25,242 nt of DNA, taken from NCBI GenBank assembly GCA_012514125.1, contig JAAZAW010000332.1, positions 1 to 25,242 on the forward strand. The letters run 5' to 3'. The notes below the pieces were generated by a model. It was not told the DNA's origin, ran no database searches, and saw nothing but the letters and a program-made list of their open reading frames with translations. Made by a program: the position numbers and the translations under genes. Shown in pieces: positions 1 to 8,249 of this stretch. Numbering within the stretch: the first letter of the stretch is position 1; every line of letters starts with the position of its first letter. Origin of the DNA: Phycisphaerae bacterium. GTDB taxonomy: Bacteria; Planctomycetota; Phycisphaerae; JAAYCJ01.

Positions 1-12
1 AGGAATAGAGAC

Positions 13-1281
13 ATGGCAACCTATTTATATGAAGCGATGAATGCGGCAGGCCAGGAAGTCAAGGCGGAGATCGAAGCCGCCAGTACGGAAGAAGCGATTT
101 CCAGGATTCGCGAGCAGGGGCTTTTCCCAACCAAAGTCAAAGCCAAAGCCGGTAAAAAGAAAACAGGCTCTGCCGAGGTCGCCAAGGCGGGCAAACGGCC
201 TGCCGGTGCGGGTGGCTTCGGCAAGGTTTCATCGAAGAGACTGACCCAGTTCACTCGACAGCTTGCGACGCTTCAGGATGCGGGTTTGCCTATCTTACGG
301 TCGTTAAGAATCCTGGAGCAACAGCAAAAACCGGGACTGCTCCGAAACGTTATCCAGGAAGTGGGCGAGGACGTCGAAGGCGGGGCGACACTCTCCGAAG
401 CCATGGCGAAACATCCCAAAGCCTTCGATCGGTTGTACACCAAAATGGTCGCCGCCGGTGAGGCGGGCGGTGTTCTGGAAACCATTCTCGAACGTCTGGC
501 CGAATTTATGGAAAAAGCACAACGCCTCAAACGTAAGGTCGTCGGCGCTATGGTCTATCCCGCCGCGGTTCTTACCTTTGCCGGCGGCATCGTTTTGTTC
601 ATCATGATCTTCGTCGTTCCGAAGTTCGAACAGATTTTCCGCGATTTCGGGACCACACTGCCCGGACCGACTCAGGCGCTGATCAATATCAGTAATTGGC
701 TGGTCAAAGGAACGCCTCCGGGCTGGCTGGTGATCATCAGTCTGCCGTTTATCGTCATGATGGCCCTCAAGCTGATCAAAATGTCGGAAACAGGGCGATA
801 CTTCCTCGATATGATCATTATGAAAATCCCAATTCTAGGAAGCATTACCCAGAAAAATTCGGTGGCCCGGTTCACCCGAACGCTCGGCACCCTTATCAAC
901 GCCGGCGTGCCGATCCTGGAAGCCATCAATATCACCAAAGATACCACGGGTAACGAAGTCTTTTCCCGTGCGCTCGTCGGCGTACACGATTCCATCCGAG
1001 AAGGTGAAAGTTTCGCCGAACCGTTGCGGGCGTCGCGCGTGGCCGATTCGCTGGTCGTCAATATGGTCGACGTCGGCGAGGAAACCGGCGAACTCGACAA
1101 GATGCTCATGAAAGTCGCCGACAACTACGACGAAGAAGTCGAAACGATGGTCGGCTCGCTGGTGAGTCTGCTCGAGCCGGTACTGGTCATTTTCCTGGGT
1201 CTGATCGTCGGATCGATCGTCGTAGCGCTGTTCTTGCCGATGGTCAAGTTGATCGGCTCGGTCACCGGCGGCGCCAATTAA
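13..1281 (+). CDS. GspF/PilC family inner-membrane protein (type II secretion or type IV pilus)
   Basis: This 422-residue protein is the polytopic platform protein of a type II secretion or type IV pilus machine, which sits in the inner membrane and couples the assembly ATPase to the pseudopilus. The N-terminus (about 1-45) has the small soluble domain typical of PilC/GspF, followed by a Lys/Ala/Gly-rich linker. Two T2SSF repeats follow. The first contains TRQLATLQDAGLPILRSL and the second contains TRTLGTLINAGVPILEAI, the expected internal duplication. Hydrophobic segments lie near 175-200, 240-255 and 385-410. The start is set by AGGAA at 1-5, seven bases before the ATG. Partner genes (ATPase, pilins) are not in the window and may lie to the left. 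GspF and PilC cannot be told apart here. The family call is firm. Confidence 0.93.
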   Translation: MATYLYEAMNAAGQEVKAEIEAASTEEAISRIREQGLFPTKVKAKAGKKKTGSAEVAKAGKRPAGAGGFGKVSSKRLTQFTRQLATLQDAGLPILRSLRILEQQQKPGLLRNVIQEVGEDVEGGATLSEAMAKHPKAFDRLYTKMVAAGEAGGVLETILERLAEFMEKAQRLKRKVVGAMVYPAAVLTFAGGIVLFIMIFVVPKFEQIFRDFGTTLPGPTQALINISNWLVKGTPPGWLVIISLPFIVMMALKLIKMSETGRYFLDMIIMKIPILGSITQKNSVARFTRTLGTLINAGVPILEAINITKDTTGNEVFSRALVGVHDSIREGESFAEPLRASRVADSLVVNMVDVGEETGELDKMLMKVADNYDEEVETMVGSLVSLLEPVLVIFLGLIVGSIVVALFLPMVKLIGSVTGGAN

Positions 1282-1294
1282 TCCGGAATCGACG

Positions 1295-2206
1295 ATGTTA
1301 TCACGCTACCGAATAGGCACACGCGGCTCGAAACTGGCCCTGGCCCAGACGCAGTTGACGATTAACCTGTTGCGGTCGCTGGAACCCCAAGCCGATTTTA
1401 CGATAGAAATCATCGCATCACGCGGCGACATTCACTGTGAAACACCGATTCAAAATCTCGGTGAACAGGGCCTGTTTACCGCCGAGCTTGAAAAACAACT
1501 TCTCGACGGTCGCGTCGATATCGTCGTCCATTCCGCCAAAGACCTGCCCACGCAAATGCCCGCAGGCCTGACCATCGCCGCCTACTCCGCGAGAATCGAT
1601 CCAAGGGAAGTCCTGATCAGCCGCGATAACATCAAACTCACGGACCTGCCCCCCGGCGCCCGGATCGGCACCAGTTCACCTCGCCGAAAAACTCAACTCG
1701 CCCAATGGCGAAGCGATTTGACCTTTACCGATATTCGCGGTAATGTAGATACCAGAATCCGAAAAGTGCGTCAGGGCGATTACCAGGCGACGATCATGGC
1801 CCATGCCGGTTTGCTTCGGCTGAATCTCGACAACGAAGTGGCGGAAGTCTTTTCGCCGGAAATGATCTTACCGGCGGCAGGGCAGGGCGCGTTGGCCCTA
1901 CAGTGTCGTCGGAACGATCAACGAGTTTGTTCCCTGTTATCGCTGGCGAATCACGAACCGACCGCTCAATGTGTGCGTGCGGAGCGAAGGGTCCTGAAAT
2001 TACTCGAAGCCGGATGTTCCTGCCCGATCGGCGTATTGGCAGGTTTTCCGCCGGATACATCGACTCCGAAAAATCGTCCCATGATGCTTCGCGCATGTCG
2101 GTGCGATCCGGAAACAAACGCCCGAATCGACGCCCATGCCCTCGGCCCGGCGGAAGATTGGCAAACCCTGGCACAACAGGTCGCAGATCGTCTGCGAAAC
2201 AAATGA
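1295..2206 (+). CDS. hemC: hydroxymethylbilane synthase (porphobilinogen deaminase)
   Basis: HemC joins four porphobilinogen molecules into hydroxymethylbilane in haem and corrinoid synthesis in the cytoplasm. The 303-residue length is normal. Visible family motifs are the N-terminal RIGTRGSKLALAQTQ, the active-site stretch VDIVVHSAKDLPT, GTSSPRRKTQL, DIRGNVDTRIRKV and LPAAGQGALALQCR. The dipyrromethane-cofactor cysteine is Cys241 in GCSCPIG; a second Cys follows at 243, which is unusual beside the common GC-x-x-PIG form but leaves the ligand in place. The gene begins 13 bases after the GspF-like gene and is probably cotranscribed, although the two functions are unrelated. No other haem gene is in the window. 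Confidence 0.97.
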   Translation: MLSRYRIGTRGSKLALAQTQLTINLLRSLEPQADFTIEIIASRGDIHCETPIQNLGEQGLFTAELEKQLLDGRVDIVVHSAKDLPTQMPAGLTIAAYSARIDPREVLISRDNIKLTDLPPGARIGTSSPRRKTQLAQWRSDLTFTDIRGNVDTRIRKVRQGDYQATIMAHAGLLRLNLDNEVAEVFSPEMILPAAGQGALALQCRRNDQRVCSLLSLANHEPTAQCVRAERRVLKLLEAGCSCPIGVLAGFPPDTSTPKNRPMMLRACRCDPETNARIDAHALGPAEDWQTLAQQVADRLRNK

Positions 2207-2216
2207 TCCGATTTTT

Positions 2217-2240
2217 CAGGGTACGCCGTGACGCACCATC
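2217..2240. repeat. short imperfect palindrome, member of a REP-like family
   Basis: The gap between hemC and the sigma-54 activator holds GGGTACGCCGTGACGCACC, an imperfect palindrome followed by ATC. It resembles the perfect palindrome at 4615-4640 and the diverged copy at 6285-6309: all three begin AGGG and end CACCAT. It has no T-run, so it is unlikely to be an intrinsic terminator. It is probably a dispersed intergenic repeat. Confidence 0.5.
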
Positions 2241-2267
2241 TTTGTTTTGTTTTAAAGGACGTCTATC

Positions 2268-3752
2268 ATGCTCGATAACATCGCGACGACTGCTTTGCTC
2301 GAAGCTACAAAAATGATCACCGCGTCACTCGACCTCAAGACCACCCTTCAAGCGGTGGCCTGCCAGGCCGCCCGCGTCATGCAGGCCGAAGCTTCAAGCG
2401 TTCTGCTGGTCGATCCGCGAAAAAATAAACTCGTCTTCAAAGCCGCCTTTGGTCAATTGGCCGATGCCCTGATCGATCAGGAATTCGATTCCAATCTCGG
2501 TATCGCCGGAAAAGTCGCCGCCGACGCCCGCGCATGCCTGATCAACAATTGCGGCGACGATGCCAGTTTCTTCGACGGTTTTGACGCCAAACTCCGATTT
2601 CACACCCGCAATATGATCTGCTCGCCCATGATTTATCAAGGCCGTGTCATCGGCGTAATCGAAGTCCTCAACGCCAAATCACCCGACGGTTTCACCGACA
2701 ATGAACTGGAACTGCTCAACGGATTTGCGAACCTCGCCGCCATCGGAACCGTCAATGCCGAACGATACGAAGGGCTCAAACGACAAAACCAGGGCCTGCG
2801 ACTCGCCGATACCATCTCGGAAAATATCATCGGCAGTAAAAATAGTCTCAAAGAGGTCATGAACCTTATCGCCAAAGTCGCCCATACCGGCGCCACCGTT
2901 CTCCTGCTCGGTGAAACAGGCACAGGCAAGGAACTCGTTGCCCGAACCATCCATCAGCAAAGTCCTCGTGCCGAATTTCCCTTCGTCGCCATCAACTGCG
3001 GCGCCTTACCCGAAACCCTTCTCGAAAGCGAACTCTTCGGCTACGAAAAAGGTGCCTTCACCGGCGCCGCAAACCAAAAACTCGGACGCTTCGAACTCGC
3101 CGAAGGCGGAACGATCTTTCTCGACGAAGTAGGGGAGCTAACCCCCGCCATTCAAGTCAAACTCCTTCGTGTCCTCCAGGAACGAGAATTCGTCCGCGTC
3201 GGAGGCGTCAAAACCATCGCCGCCGATGTCCGCATCATCGCAGCCACCAATCGCGACCTTCGGCAAATGATGCAGAACAACACATTCCGAGAAGATTTAT
3301 ATTATCGCCTGAATGTTTTCCCCATCGCGCTGCCGCCCCTGCGCGATCGTCGCGATGATATCCCCGAATTGGTCCATCATCAAATCCGCAAGGTCGCCCT
3401 CGACCTCAAGGTCCCGCTGGTCGATATCGCCGATTCCGCGATGGAACTTCTCACCCAATATCAATGGCCCGGCAACGTCCGTGAACTCCAAAACGTCATC
3501 GAACGCGCCGTCCTCCTTTGTGGCGGAAAACAAATTTCCATCGAGCATCTCCCGAAGGAAATCACAGGCCAATCTCTCATCTCGCTCCCAACCCCTCAAA
3601 CCTCAACCCTGTCCCTGCCGGACCATGAAAAAATGGTGATCCTGCATTCCCTGCAAAAAAACAACTGGAATCAAAGTCAAACCGCACGCGACCTGGGCAT
3701 CTCGCGAGACCACCTGCGATACCGAATCAAAAAATACAATCTGAAAAAATAA
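2268..3752 (+). CDS. sigma-54-dependent transcriptional activator with N-terminal GAF domain
   Basis: This is a 494-residue bacterial enhancer-binding protein that opens sigma-54 RNA polymerase promoters by ATP hydrolysis. A GAF sensor domain covers about 20-165. The AAA+ domain follows (about 190-420) with Walker A GETGTGKE from residue 215, the sigma-54 contact loop GAFTGA at 262-267, Walker B TIFLDE, and the sensor region ending RLNVFPIALPPLRDRRDDI. The C-terminus is a Fis-type helix-turn-helix (QSQTARDLGISRDHLRYRI). The architecture is NifA/FhlA/NorR-like, but no metal or haem ligand pattern tells what the GAF domain binds. The start is supported by AAAGGA eight bases before the ATG. Its targets are unknown; one imperfect sigma-54-like site is noted at 24721-24736. 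Confidence 0.95.
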   Translation: MLDNIATTALLEATKMITASLDLKTTLQAVACQAARVMQAEASSVLLVDPRKNKLVFKAAFGQLADALIDQEFDSNLGIAGKVAADARACLINNCGDDASFFDGFDAKLRFHTRNMICSPMIYQGRVIGVIEVLNAKSPDGFTDNELELLNGFANLAAIGTVNAERYEGLKRQNQGLRLADTISENIIGSKNSLKEVMNLIAKVAHTGATVLLLGETGTGKELVARTIHQQSPRAEFPFVAINCGALPETLLESELFGYEKGAFTGAANQKLGRFELAEGGTIFLDEVGELTPAIQVKLLRVLQEREFVRVGGVKTIAADVRIIAATNRDLRQMMQNNTFREDLYYRLNVFPIALPPLRDRRDDIPELVHHQIRKVALDLKVPLVDIADSAMELLTQYQWPGNVRELQNVIERAVLLCGGKQISIEHLPKEITGQSLISLPTPQTSTLSLPDHEKMVILHSLQKNNWNQSQTARDLGISRDHLRYRIKKYNLKK

Positions 3753-3770
3753 AAAACGCCCCGCCTTTTC

Positions 3771-4601
3771 TCAAAGATAAGGCTCCAGATACGCCATGGC
3801 ATGCCGAATATCTTCAATCTGCTGTGGCCCCGATATCTCCCGTTCTATCGTCACAGGCCCCCCAAACCCGCACGCCTTAAGTCGTCTCATCAACAACGCA
3901 AATCGCACCCGTCCCTCACCCAGCCGAACCTCCTTCCCCAACGCTTCGTCCCGATTAGGCCAAACTCCATCCTTCGCGTGCATCCCGCGAATCCAGGGGC
4001 CAAGAATCGCCACCGCCTCGAGCGGATCCGCCTTGCCATACATCACCAGATTCGCCGGGTCCAGATTCACAAACAAATTTCCCGTCCCCACATGGTCGAT
4101 CGTTCGTTTGAGTGTCGAAGGCAATTCCTGCCCCGTCTCGAAACACAAAATCTGATCATGATGAATCAACTCTTTCGCCACCACCTTCATCGCCCCGATG
4201 AATCGCTCATAAAGCGGGTCCTGCTCATCGTCCGGAATAAATCCGATATGCGAAGTAATACTCCCCACGCCCAATTCCTTCACCTTCTTCGAAAGCCGTA
4301 CCATCAACTCCGTTCGCTGCTGTCGCAAACCGTCCGGCACCAACCCATCCGTCATAGGCCCGGTCTTATTATTGTACGTCTGCCCCTCAAAAACAGCAAA
4401 AATCGTGCTCACCCGCACTGTGCTTTTCGCCATAGCCTCGCCCAGATAATCGAGTTTCCCTCGCAACACCATATCTTCCGCCGTCCCCGACACCTGGCAA
4501 GTCGGAATCCCGAAATCTTCAATCTTCTTAAATTCCTCCTGCATCCGATCCTGCAGGTGAACCATCAATCCCAATTCCATCTTCGCATAGTCTTCCATCA
4601 T
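3771..4601 (-). CDS. sugar phosphate isomerase/epimerase-like TIM-barrel protein
   Basis: This 276-residue protein matches the AP-endonuclease-2/xylose-isomerase-like TIM barrel superfamily, which includes hexulose and inosose isomerases, epimerases and dehydratases that use a divalent metal. Candidate metal or catalytic residues are in SHIGFIPDD, the Glu in CFETGQE, the Asp in NLDPANLVMYG, the His in GMHAKDG, and the Glu near the C-terminus in VTIEREI. No signal peptide is seen, so it is cytoplasmic. Two ATG codons lie side by side; GAGG upstream is better spaced for the second (4598). It converges with the sigma-54 activator, with only 18 bases between the stops. The exact substrate cannot be told; planctomycetes carry many paralogues of this family. 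Confidence 0.85.
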   Translation of the reverse strand: MMEDYAKMELGLMVHLQDRMQEEFKKIEDFGIPTCQVSGTAEDMVLRGKLDYLGEAMAKSTVRVSTIFAVFEGQTYNNKTGPMTDGLVPDGLRQQRTELMVRLSKKVKELGVGSITSHIGFIPDDEQDPLYERFIGAMKVVAKELIHHDQILCFETGQELPSTLKRTIDHVGTGNLFVNLDPANLVMYGKADPLEAVAILGPWIRGMHAKDGVWPNRDEALGKEVRLGEGRVRFALLMRRLKACGFGGPVTIEREISGPQQIEDIRHAMAYLEPYL

Positions 4602-4861
4602 AACCTCGCTTTTTTAGGGTGCGTCTGGACGCACCATTTCCTCTCTGTCATTCCCGCGAAGGCGGGAATCCAGAAACGGCTCAAGCCGTTAAACAATCCT
4701 CTTCTCCGCCTCTTCACTTTTGCATTTTGTACTTTACATGCAATAACTGATTTCTTCTTCCCTCTTTCTCACCTTCTCACCTTCCTACCTTCCCACTTCT
4801 TCTCTTCTTGGCGGTTCAACTCTTTTCTTCTCTTGACTCACCGACTTCCTCAGCTTTTCAT
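4602..4861. repeat. intergenic cluster of three palindromes plus a pyrimidine-rich tract
   Basis: The 260-base gap contains three hairpins in succession. The first is GGTGCGTC-TG-GACGCACC at 4619-4636. The second is ATTCCCGC-GAAG-GCGGGAAT at 4650-4669, the widespread CATTCCCGCG-type palindrome also known from neisserial dRS3. The third is AACGGCT-CA-AGCCGTT at 4675-4690. A pyrimidine-rich tract follows (about 4750-4830) with a degenerate TCACCTTC repeat. On the minus strand near 4803-4830 it reads GTTGAACCGCCAAGA, which recurs almost exactly on the plus strand near 13372-13388. The block looks like repetitive intergenic sequence rather than a gene. Confidence 0.7.
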
Positions 4862-6271
4862 CTAACTTCTCTCTTCCACCACTTCCCGCCAATATTTCAT
4901 CTGTTCCTTCACCGACCGAACACCCGCCGAACCATAGCTCTGATACGCCTCCACAAGCTTCTCCGCCGAAAGCACCTGATAAACGTCTTTCTCAATATTC
5001 TCCGCAAAACCGCCAAGCTCATCGATCCCCAACTCCGACAACTTCTTCCCTTCCTTCTCGCTATGCGCCACAATCCTGCCCACCACATTATGCGCCTGCC
5101 GGAACGGCATCCCTTTCTTCACCAGATACTCCGCCAGCCCCGTCGCCTCCAGAAATCCTTCCTTCGTCCCTGCCAGCATCTTATCCGCCTTGAATTTCGT
5201 TGTCTCCACCACTTCCGCCGAAACTCTCAGCGACATCAGCACCACATCATACGCGTTGAACACCGCGATTTTATCTTCCTGCAAATCCCGATTATACCCG
5301 CTCGGCAGCCCCTTCAAAATCGTCAGCAAATTCATCAAATCCCCATACACCCTCCCCGTCTTGCCCCGCACCAGCTCCAGAATATCCGGATTTTTCTTCT
5401 GCGGCATAATACTCGAACCCGTACAATATCGCTGATCCAGATCGATAAAATCAAATTCCGACGAACTCCACATCACCCAGTCTTCCGCCCACCGCGACAG
5501 GTGCATCGCCGTCATTGCCATATCGAAAACAAACTCCGCCGCAAAATCACGATCCGAAACCCCGTCAATACTGTTTCTGCTGATCGACGAAAATCCCATT
5601 TCCAGCGCCGGATAATTCCTCTGTATCGGTAGCGTCGTCCCCGCTATCGCCGCCGATCCCAGCGGCATCACATTGATCCGTTTTCGACAATCCAGCAATC
5701 GTTCCCGATCCCGCTCAAGCTGCTCCACATACGCCAAGATCACCGCTCCCGCCAATATAGGCTGCGCGTGCTGCAAATGCGTATACCCCGGCATCACCGC
5801 CTGACCTTCCCGTTCTGCCAAATTCACAAATGTTTTTTGCAACTTGTCAATCGCAGGAATCAACGAAAGATCGATCGCATCCCGCAAGTAAAGCCGCAAA
5901 TCCAACGCCACCTGATCATTCCGAGATCGCGCCGTATGAAGTTTCTTCCCCGCCTCACCGATTCGCTTGATCAAAGTCGTCTCGATTGCCATATGAATAT
6001 CTTCATACGCCGGATCGAACTCAAATTTCCCCTCATCCATCTCCATCGCGATATCTTCCAGTCCGCTCGTAATCTCTTCAAGTTCCGCCTTACTAATCAA
6101 TCCCACCGCTTCCAGCATCCGCGCATGCGCGATACTCCCCGCGATATCATGTTTATACATCCGCCGGTCGAATGAAAGCGACTCGACAAACTGTTGTGTC
6201 GCCGCCGCCGGCGACTGCGAAAACCGCCCATGCCAAATCGGCGAACCCTTCTCCTGTTTTTTCTCCCTCAT
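4862..6271 (-). CDS. argH: argininosuccinate lyase
   Basis: ArgH splits argininosuccinate into arginine and fumarate, the last step of arginine synthesis, as a cytoplasmic tetramer of the fumarase/aspartase superfamily. The signature loop GSSIMPQKKNPDILELVRG is intact, with the catalytic serine at residue 286 or 287. HTARSRNDQVALDLRLYLRD and GYTHLQHAQPI are also present. The frame stays open up to 6325, but I place the start at 6271 (MREKKQEKG): AAAGGA lies seven bases upstream, and the extra 18 codons are just the reading of a palindromic repeat at 6285-6309. That gives 469 residues, the normal size. No arginine-pathway neighbour is visible. Confidence 0.96.
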   Translation of the reverse strand: MREKKQEKGSPIWHGRFSQSPAAATQQFVESLSFDRRMYKHDIAGSIAHARMLEAVGLISKAELEEITSGLEDIAMEMDEGKFEFDPAYEDIHMAIETTLIKRIGEAGKKLHTARSRNDQVALDLRLYLRDAIDLSLIPAIDKLQKTFVNLAEREGQAVMPGYTHLQHAQPILAGAVILAYVEQLERDRERLLDCRKRINVMPLGSAAIAGTTLPIQRNYPALEMGFSSISRNSIDGVSDRDFAAEFVFDMAMTAMHLSRWAEDWVMWSSSEFDFIDLDQRYCTGSSIMPQKKNPDILELVRGKTGRVYGDLMNLLTILKGLPSGYNRDLQEDKIAVFNAYDVVLMSLRVSAEVVETTKFKADKMLAGTKEGFLEATGLAEYLVKKGMPFRQAHNVVGRIVAHSEKEGKKLSELGIDELGGFAENIEKDVYQVLSAEKLVEAYQSYGSAGVRSVKEQMKYWREVVEERS

Positions 6272-6284
6272 GTCATATCCTTTC

Positions 6285-6309
6285 TGTAGGGGGCTTCGCC
6301 CACCATCTT
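6285..6309. repeat. short palindromic repeat upstream of argH
   Basis: GTAGGGGGCTTCGCCCACCATC lies directly upstream of the argH ribosome binding site. It contains GGGC-TTC-GCCC and shares the AGGG...CACCATC frame with the copies at 2217 and 4615. A purine-rich tract (GAAGTTGGAAGTTGGA on the minus strand) follows at about 6306-6330 and has a matching copy near 17112-17128. Confidence 0.5.
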
Positions 6310-6344
6310 CTCTTCCAACTTCCAACTTTTAACTTCTATCTTCT

Positions 6345-6393
6345 CTATTAAAACAAAAGCGAAGCGAAGAATCAAAATAACTCTTCGCTTCGC
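6345..6393 (-). terminator. intrinsic terminator of pckG
   Basis: A perfect 12-bp stem GCGAAGCGAAGA / TCTTCGCTTCGC (arms 6359-6370 and 6382-6393, 11-base loop) lies 24 bases past the pckG stop. Read on the minus strand it is followed by a U-rich tail, TTTTGTTTTAATAG. Confidence 0.85.
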
Positions 6394-6417
6394 CCAATGT
6401 TCTTTTCTTGTCTTAAC

Positions 6418-8172
6418 CTATTTCTCCAACCGGCTCACGAGCTTCTCATACTGCTCCATGATCCCCTTGGGCAAATCTTCGCCAAACTTCGCCAGAAATT
6501 CCTTATGCTCCGCCAGTTCCTGTTTCCAATCCGCCGGATCAATCGCCAGCAACTGCTCCAAAGCGCCATCCGAAACATTCACGCCTTCCAGCATCAGCCC
6601 GTCCTTCGTCGGAATATATCCAATCGGTGTCTCGACCGCCTTGCCCGCGTTCTTCGTCCGCTCAGCGATCCATGCCAGCACGCGAATATTCTCACCGAAT
6701 CCAGGCCACAGAAATTTCCCGTTCGCATCCTTCCTGAACCAATTCACATGGAAAACCTTCGGCGGATGGCTGATCTTTTGGCCCATATCAATCCAGTGAG
6801 CAAGATAATCGCAAATATGATATCCGCAGAACGGCAGCATCGCCATCGGGTCCCGGCGAACCACACCAACCTTACCTTCCGCCGCCGCCGTCTGCTCCGA
6901 TGCCATCGTCGCACCTACATAAACCCCATGGTTCCAGTCATAACTCTGATACACCAACGGGGCAAGTCGCGCCCGACGGCCGCCGAAAATAATCGCCGAA
7001 ATCGGCACGCCCTGCGGGTCCTGCCACTTCGGACTTAGCGTCGGACACTGACTCACCGGCGCCGTAAATCGTGAATTCGGATGCGCCCCGTTAACTCCGT
7101 TCCCCGGAGTCCACGGATTCCCAAGCCAATCCGTCCCGTCCGACGGTGGCGGAACATCCATCCCTTCCCACCAGACTTCACCATTCTTGCCTTGCAGCAC
7201 ATTCGTAAACAACGAATTCTTCGTCACGGTATTAAGGGCGTTGGGATTGGTATTCGCCGACGTCCCCGGTGCCACTCCGAAAAATCCGTTCTCCGGATTC
7301 ATCGCCCAAAGCCGTCCGTCCGGACCAACGTTCAACCACGCAATATCGTCGCCAACCGTCCAAACCCGATATCCCTGCTCCTTAAGCGGTGATTCCAGCA
7401 TCGCCAGGTTCGTCTTCCCGCATGCGCTCGGAAACGCCGCCGCCATATACGTCACTTCTCCGTCCGGAGCTTCCATTCCAAGAATCAGCATGTGCTCTGC
7501 CATCCAGCCTTCATTTTTCGCCTGGAAACTCGCGATACGCAGCGAATGACACTTCTTGCCCAGCAGCGCATTCCCACCGTAACCCGAACCGATACTCCAG
7601 ATCGCGTCTTCTTCCGGAAAATGCAGAATATATTTATTCTCAGGCTCCAGATCGCCCAGCGAATGGAATCCCTTCACGAAAGGCTTATCCGTACCAAGCA
7701 TCTCCAACGCCGCCTTGCCCATACGTGTCATGATCCGCATACTGATCACCACGTAAAGACTGTCGGTAACCTCAACGCCCACTCTGCTGTAAGGCGAACC
7801 GATCGGCCCCATCACATAAGGCATCACGTACATCGTCCGGCCCTTCATACATCCGTCAAACAACGGCATCACCATCGCCTTCGCCTCAGCCGGGTCCATC
7901 CAGTTATTCATCGGCCCCGCGTCACGCTTCGTCTTCGTGCAGATAAACGTCCTGCCTTCGGTCCGCGCCACATCCTTCGGATGACTCCGATGATACAGAC
8001 ACCCAGGCCATTTCTGCTCATCAAGCGTATGAAAAACGCCCGTCGCAATCGCTTCCTTCTTCAACCGGGCATCCTCTTCCGCCGAACCGTCACAAAGATA
8101 AATCCGGTCGGGCTTGGTGATACCAGCCGCCTCAGCTATCCAGGCCTTCAATCCCTCATGTTGAATTTCCAT
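6418..8172 (-). CDS. pckG: phosphoenolpyruvate carboxykinase (GTP)
   Basis: PckG converts oxaloacetate and GTP to phosphoenolpyruvate, CO2 and GDP, linking the TCA cycle to gluconeogenesis in the cytoplasm. It belongs to the GTP-dependent class: the P-loop is FPSACGKTNLAM with the hallmark reactive cysteine at residue 251, and family blocks IIFGGRRARLAPLVYQS and YVMPYVMGPIGSPYSRVGVE are present, together with the R-K-D-x-N-G-K-F-L-W-P-G-F-G-E-N block near the C-terminus. The start at 8172 (MEIQHEG) is chosen because AAGGAG lies five bases upstream; the TTG at 8193 has no such support. The length is then 584 residues, normal for the family. It lies 77 bases after purD on the same strand but has a candidate promoter and operator of its own. 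Confidence 0.97.
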   Translation of the reverse strand: MEIQHEGLKAWIAEAAGITKPDRIYLCDGSAEEDARLKKEAIATGVFHTLDEQKWPGCLYHRSHPKDVARTEGRTFICTKTKRDAGPMNNWMDPAEAKAMVMPLFDGCMKGRTMYVMPYVMGPIGSPYSRVGVEVTDSLYVVISMRIMTRMGKAALEMLGTDKPFVKGFHSLGDLEPENKYILHFPEEDAIWSIGSGYGGNALLGKKCHSLRIASFQAKNEGWMAEHMLILGMEAPDGEVTYMAAAFPSACGKTNLAMLESPLKEQGYRVWTVGDDIAWLNVGPDGRLWAMNPENGFFGVAPGTSANTNPNALNTVTKNSLFTNVLQGKNGEVWWEGMDVPPPSDGTDWLGNPWTPGNGVNGAHPNSRFTAPVSQCPTLSPKWQDPQGVPISAIIFGGRRARLAPLVYQSYDWNHGVYVGATMASEQTAAAEGKVGVVRRDPMAMLPFCGYHICDYLAHWIDMGQKISHPPKVFHVNWFRKDANGKFLWPGFGENIRVLAWIAERTKNAGKAVETPIGYIPTKDGLMLEGVNVSDGALEQLLAIDPADWKQELAEHKEFLAKFGEDLPKGIMEQYEKLVSRLEK

Positions 8173-8208
8173 TATCACTCCTTCACCATTCAAAAAATCG
8201 CGCGCATA

Positions 8209-8237
8209 ATTGTACCTTTCTCAATACTCTTGAGAAA
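8209..8237 (-). promoter_or_regulatory. candidate pckG promoter with overlapping inverted repeat
   Basis: A perfect 8-bp inverted repeat TTTCTCAA-TACTC-TTGAGAAA lies at 8217-8237 between purD and pckG. A -10-like TACAAT (minus strand, 8214-8209) sits just downstream of it, so the repeat would cover the spacer and the -35 region (a poor TTTCTC). No U-run follows, so it is not a purD terminator. An operator for a pckG regulator is the simplest reading. This is inference. Confidence 0.4.
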
Positions 8238-8249
8238 AGAAATTATGAA

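Noticed and set aside
3753..3791. Possible terminator between the sigma-54 activator and the isomerase-like gene
   Set aside because: Only a 5-bp stem (GCCTT/AAGGC) including the isomerase stop codon, separated from the T-run by extra GC; too weak to list.
3801..4865. A 354-codon plus-strand frame
   Set aside because: It lies antisense over the isomerase-like gene and runs into the repeat block; its product is Arg/His/Pro-rich, as expected for a shadow of a C-rich strand.
4808..5632. A 274-codon plus-strand frame
   Set aside because: It is antisense to argH, whose catalytic motifs are intact; composition is Arg/His/Gln-rich with no domain.
6272..6325. N-terminal extension of argH
   Set aside because: The extra 18 codons are a reading of a palindromic repeat, and the ribosome site fits the ATG at 6271.
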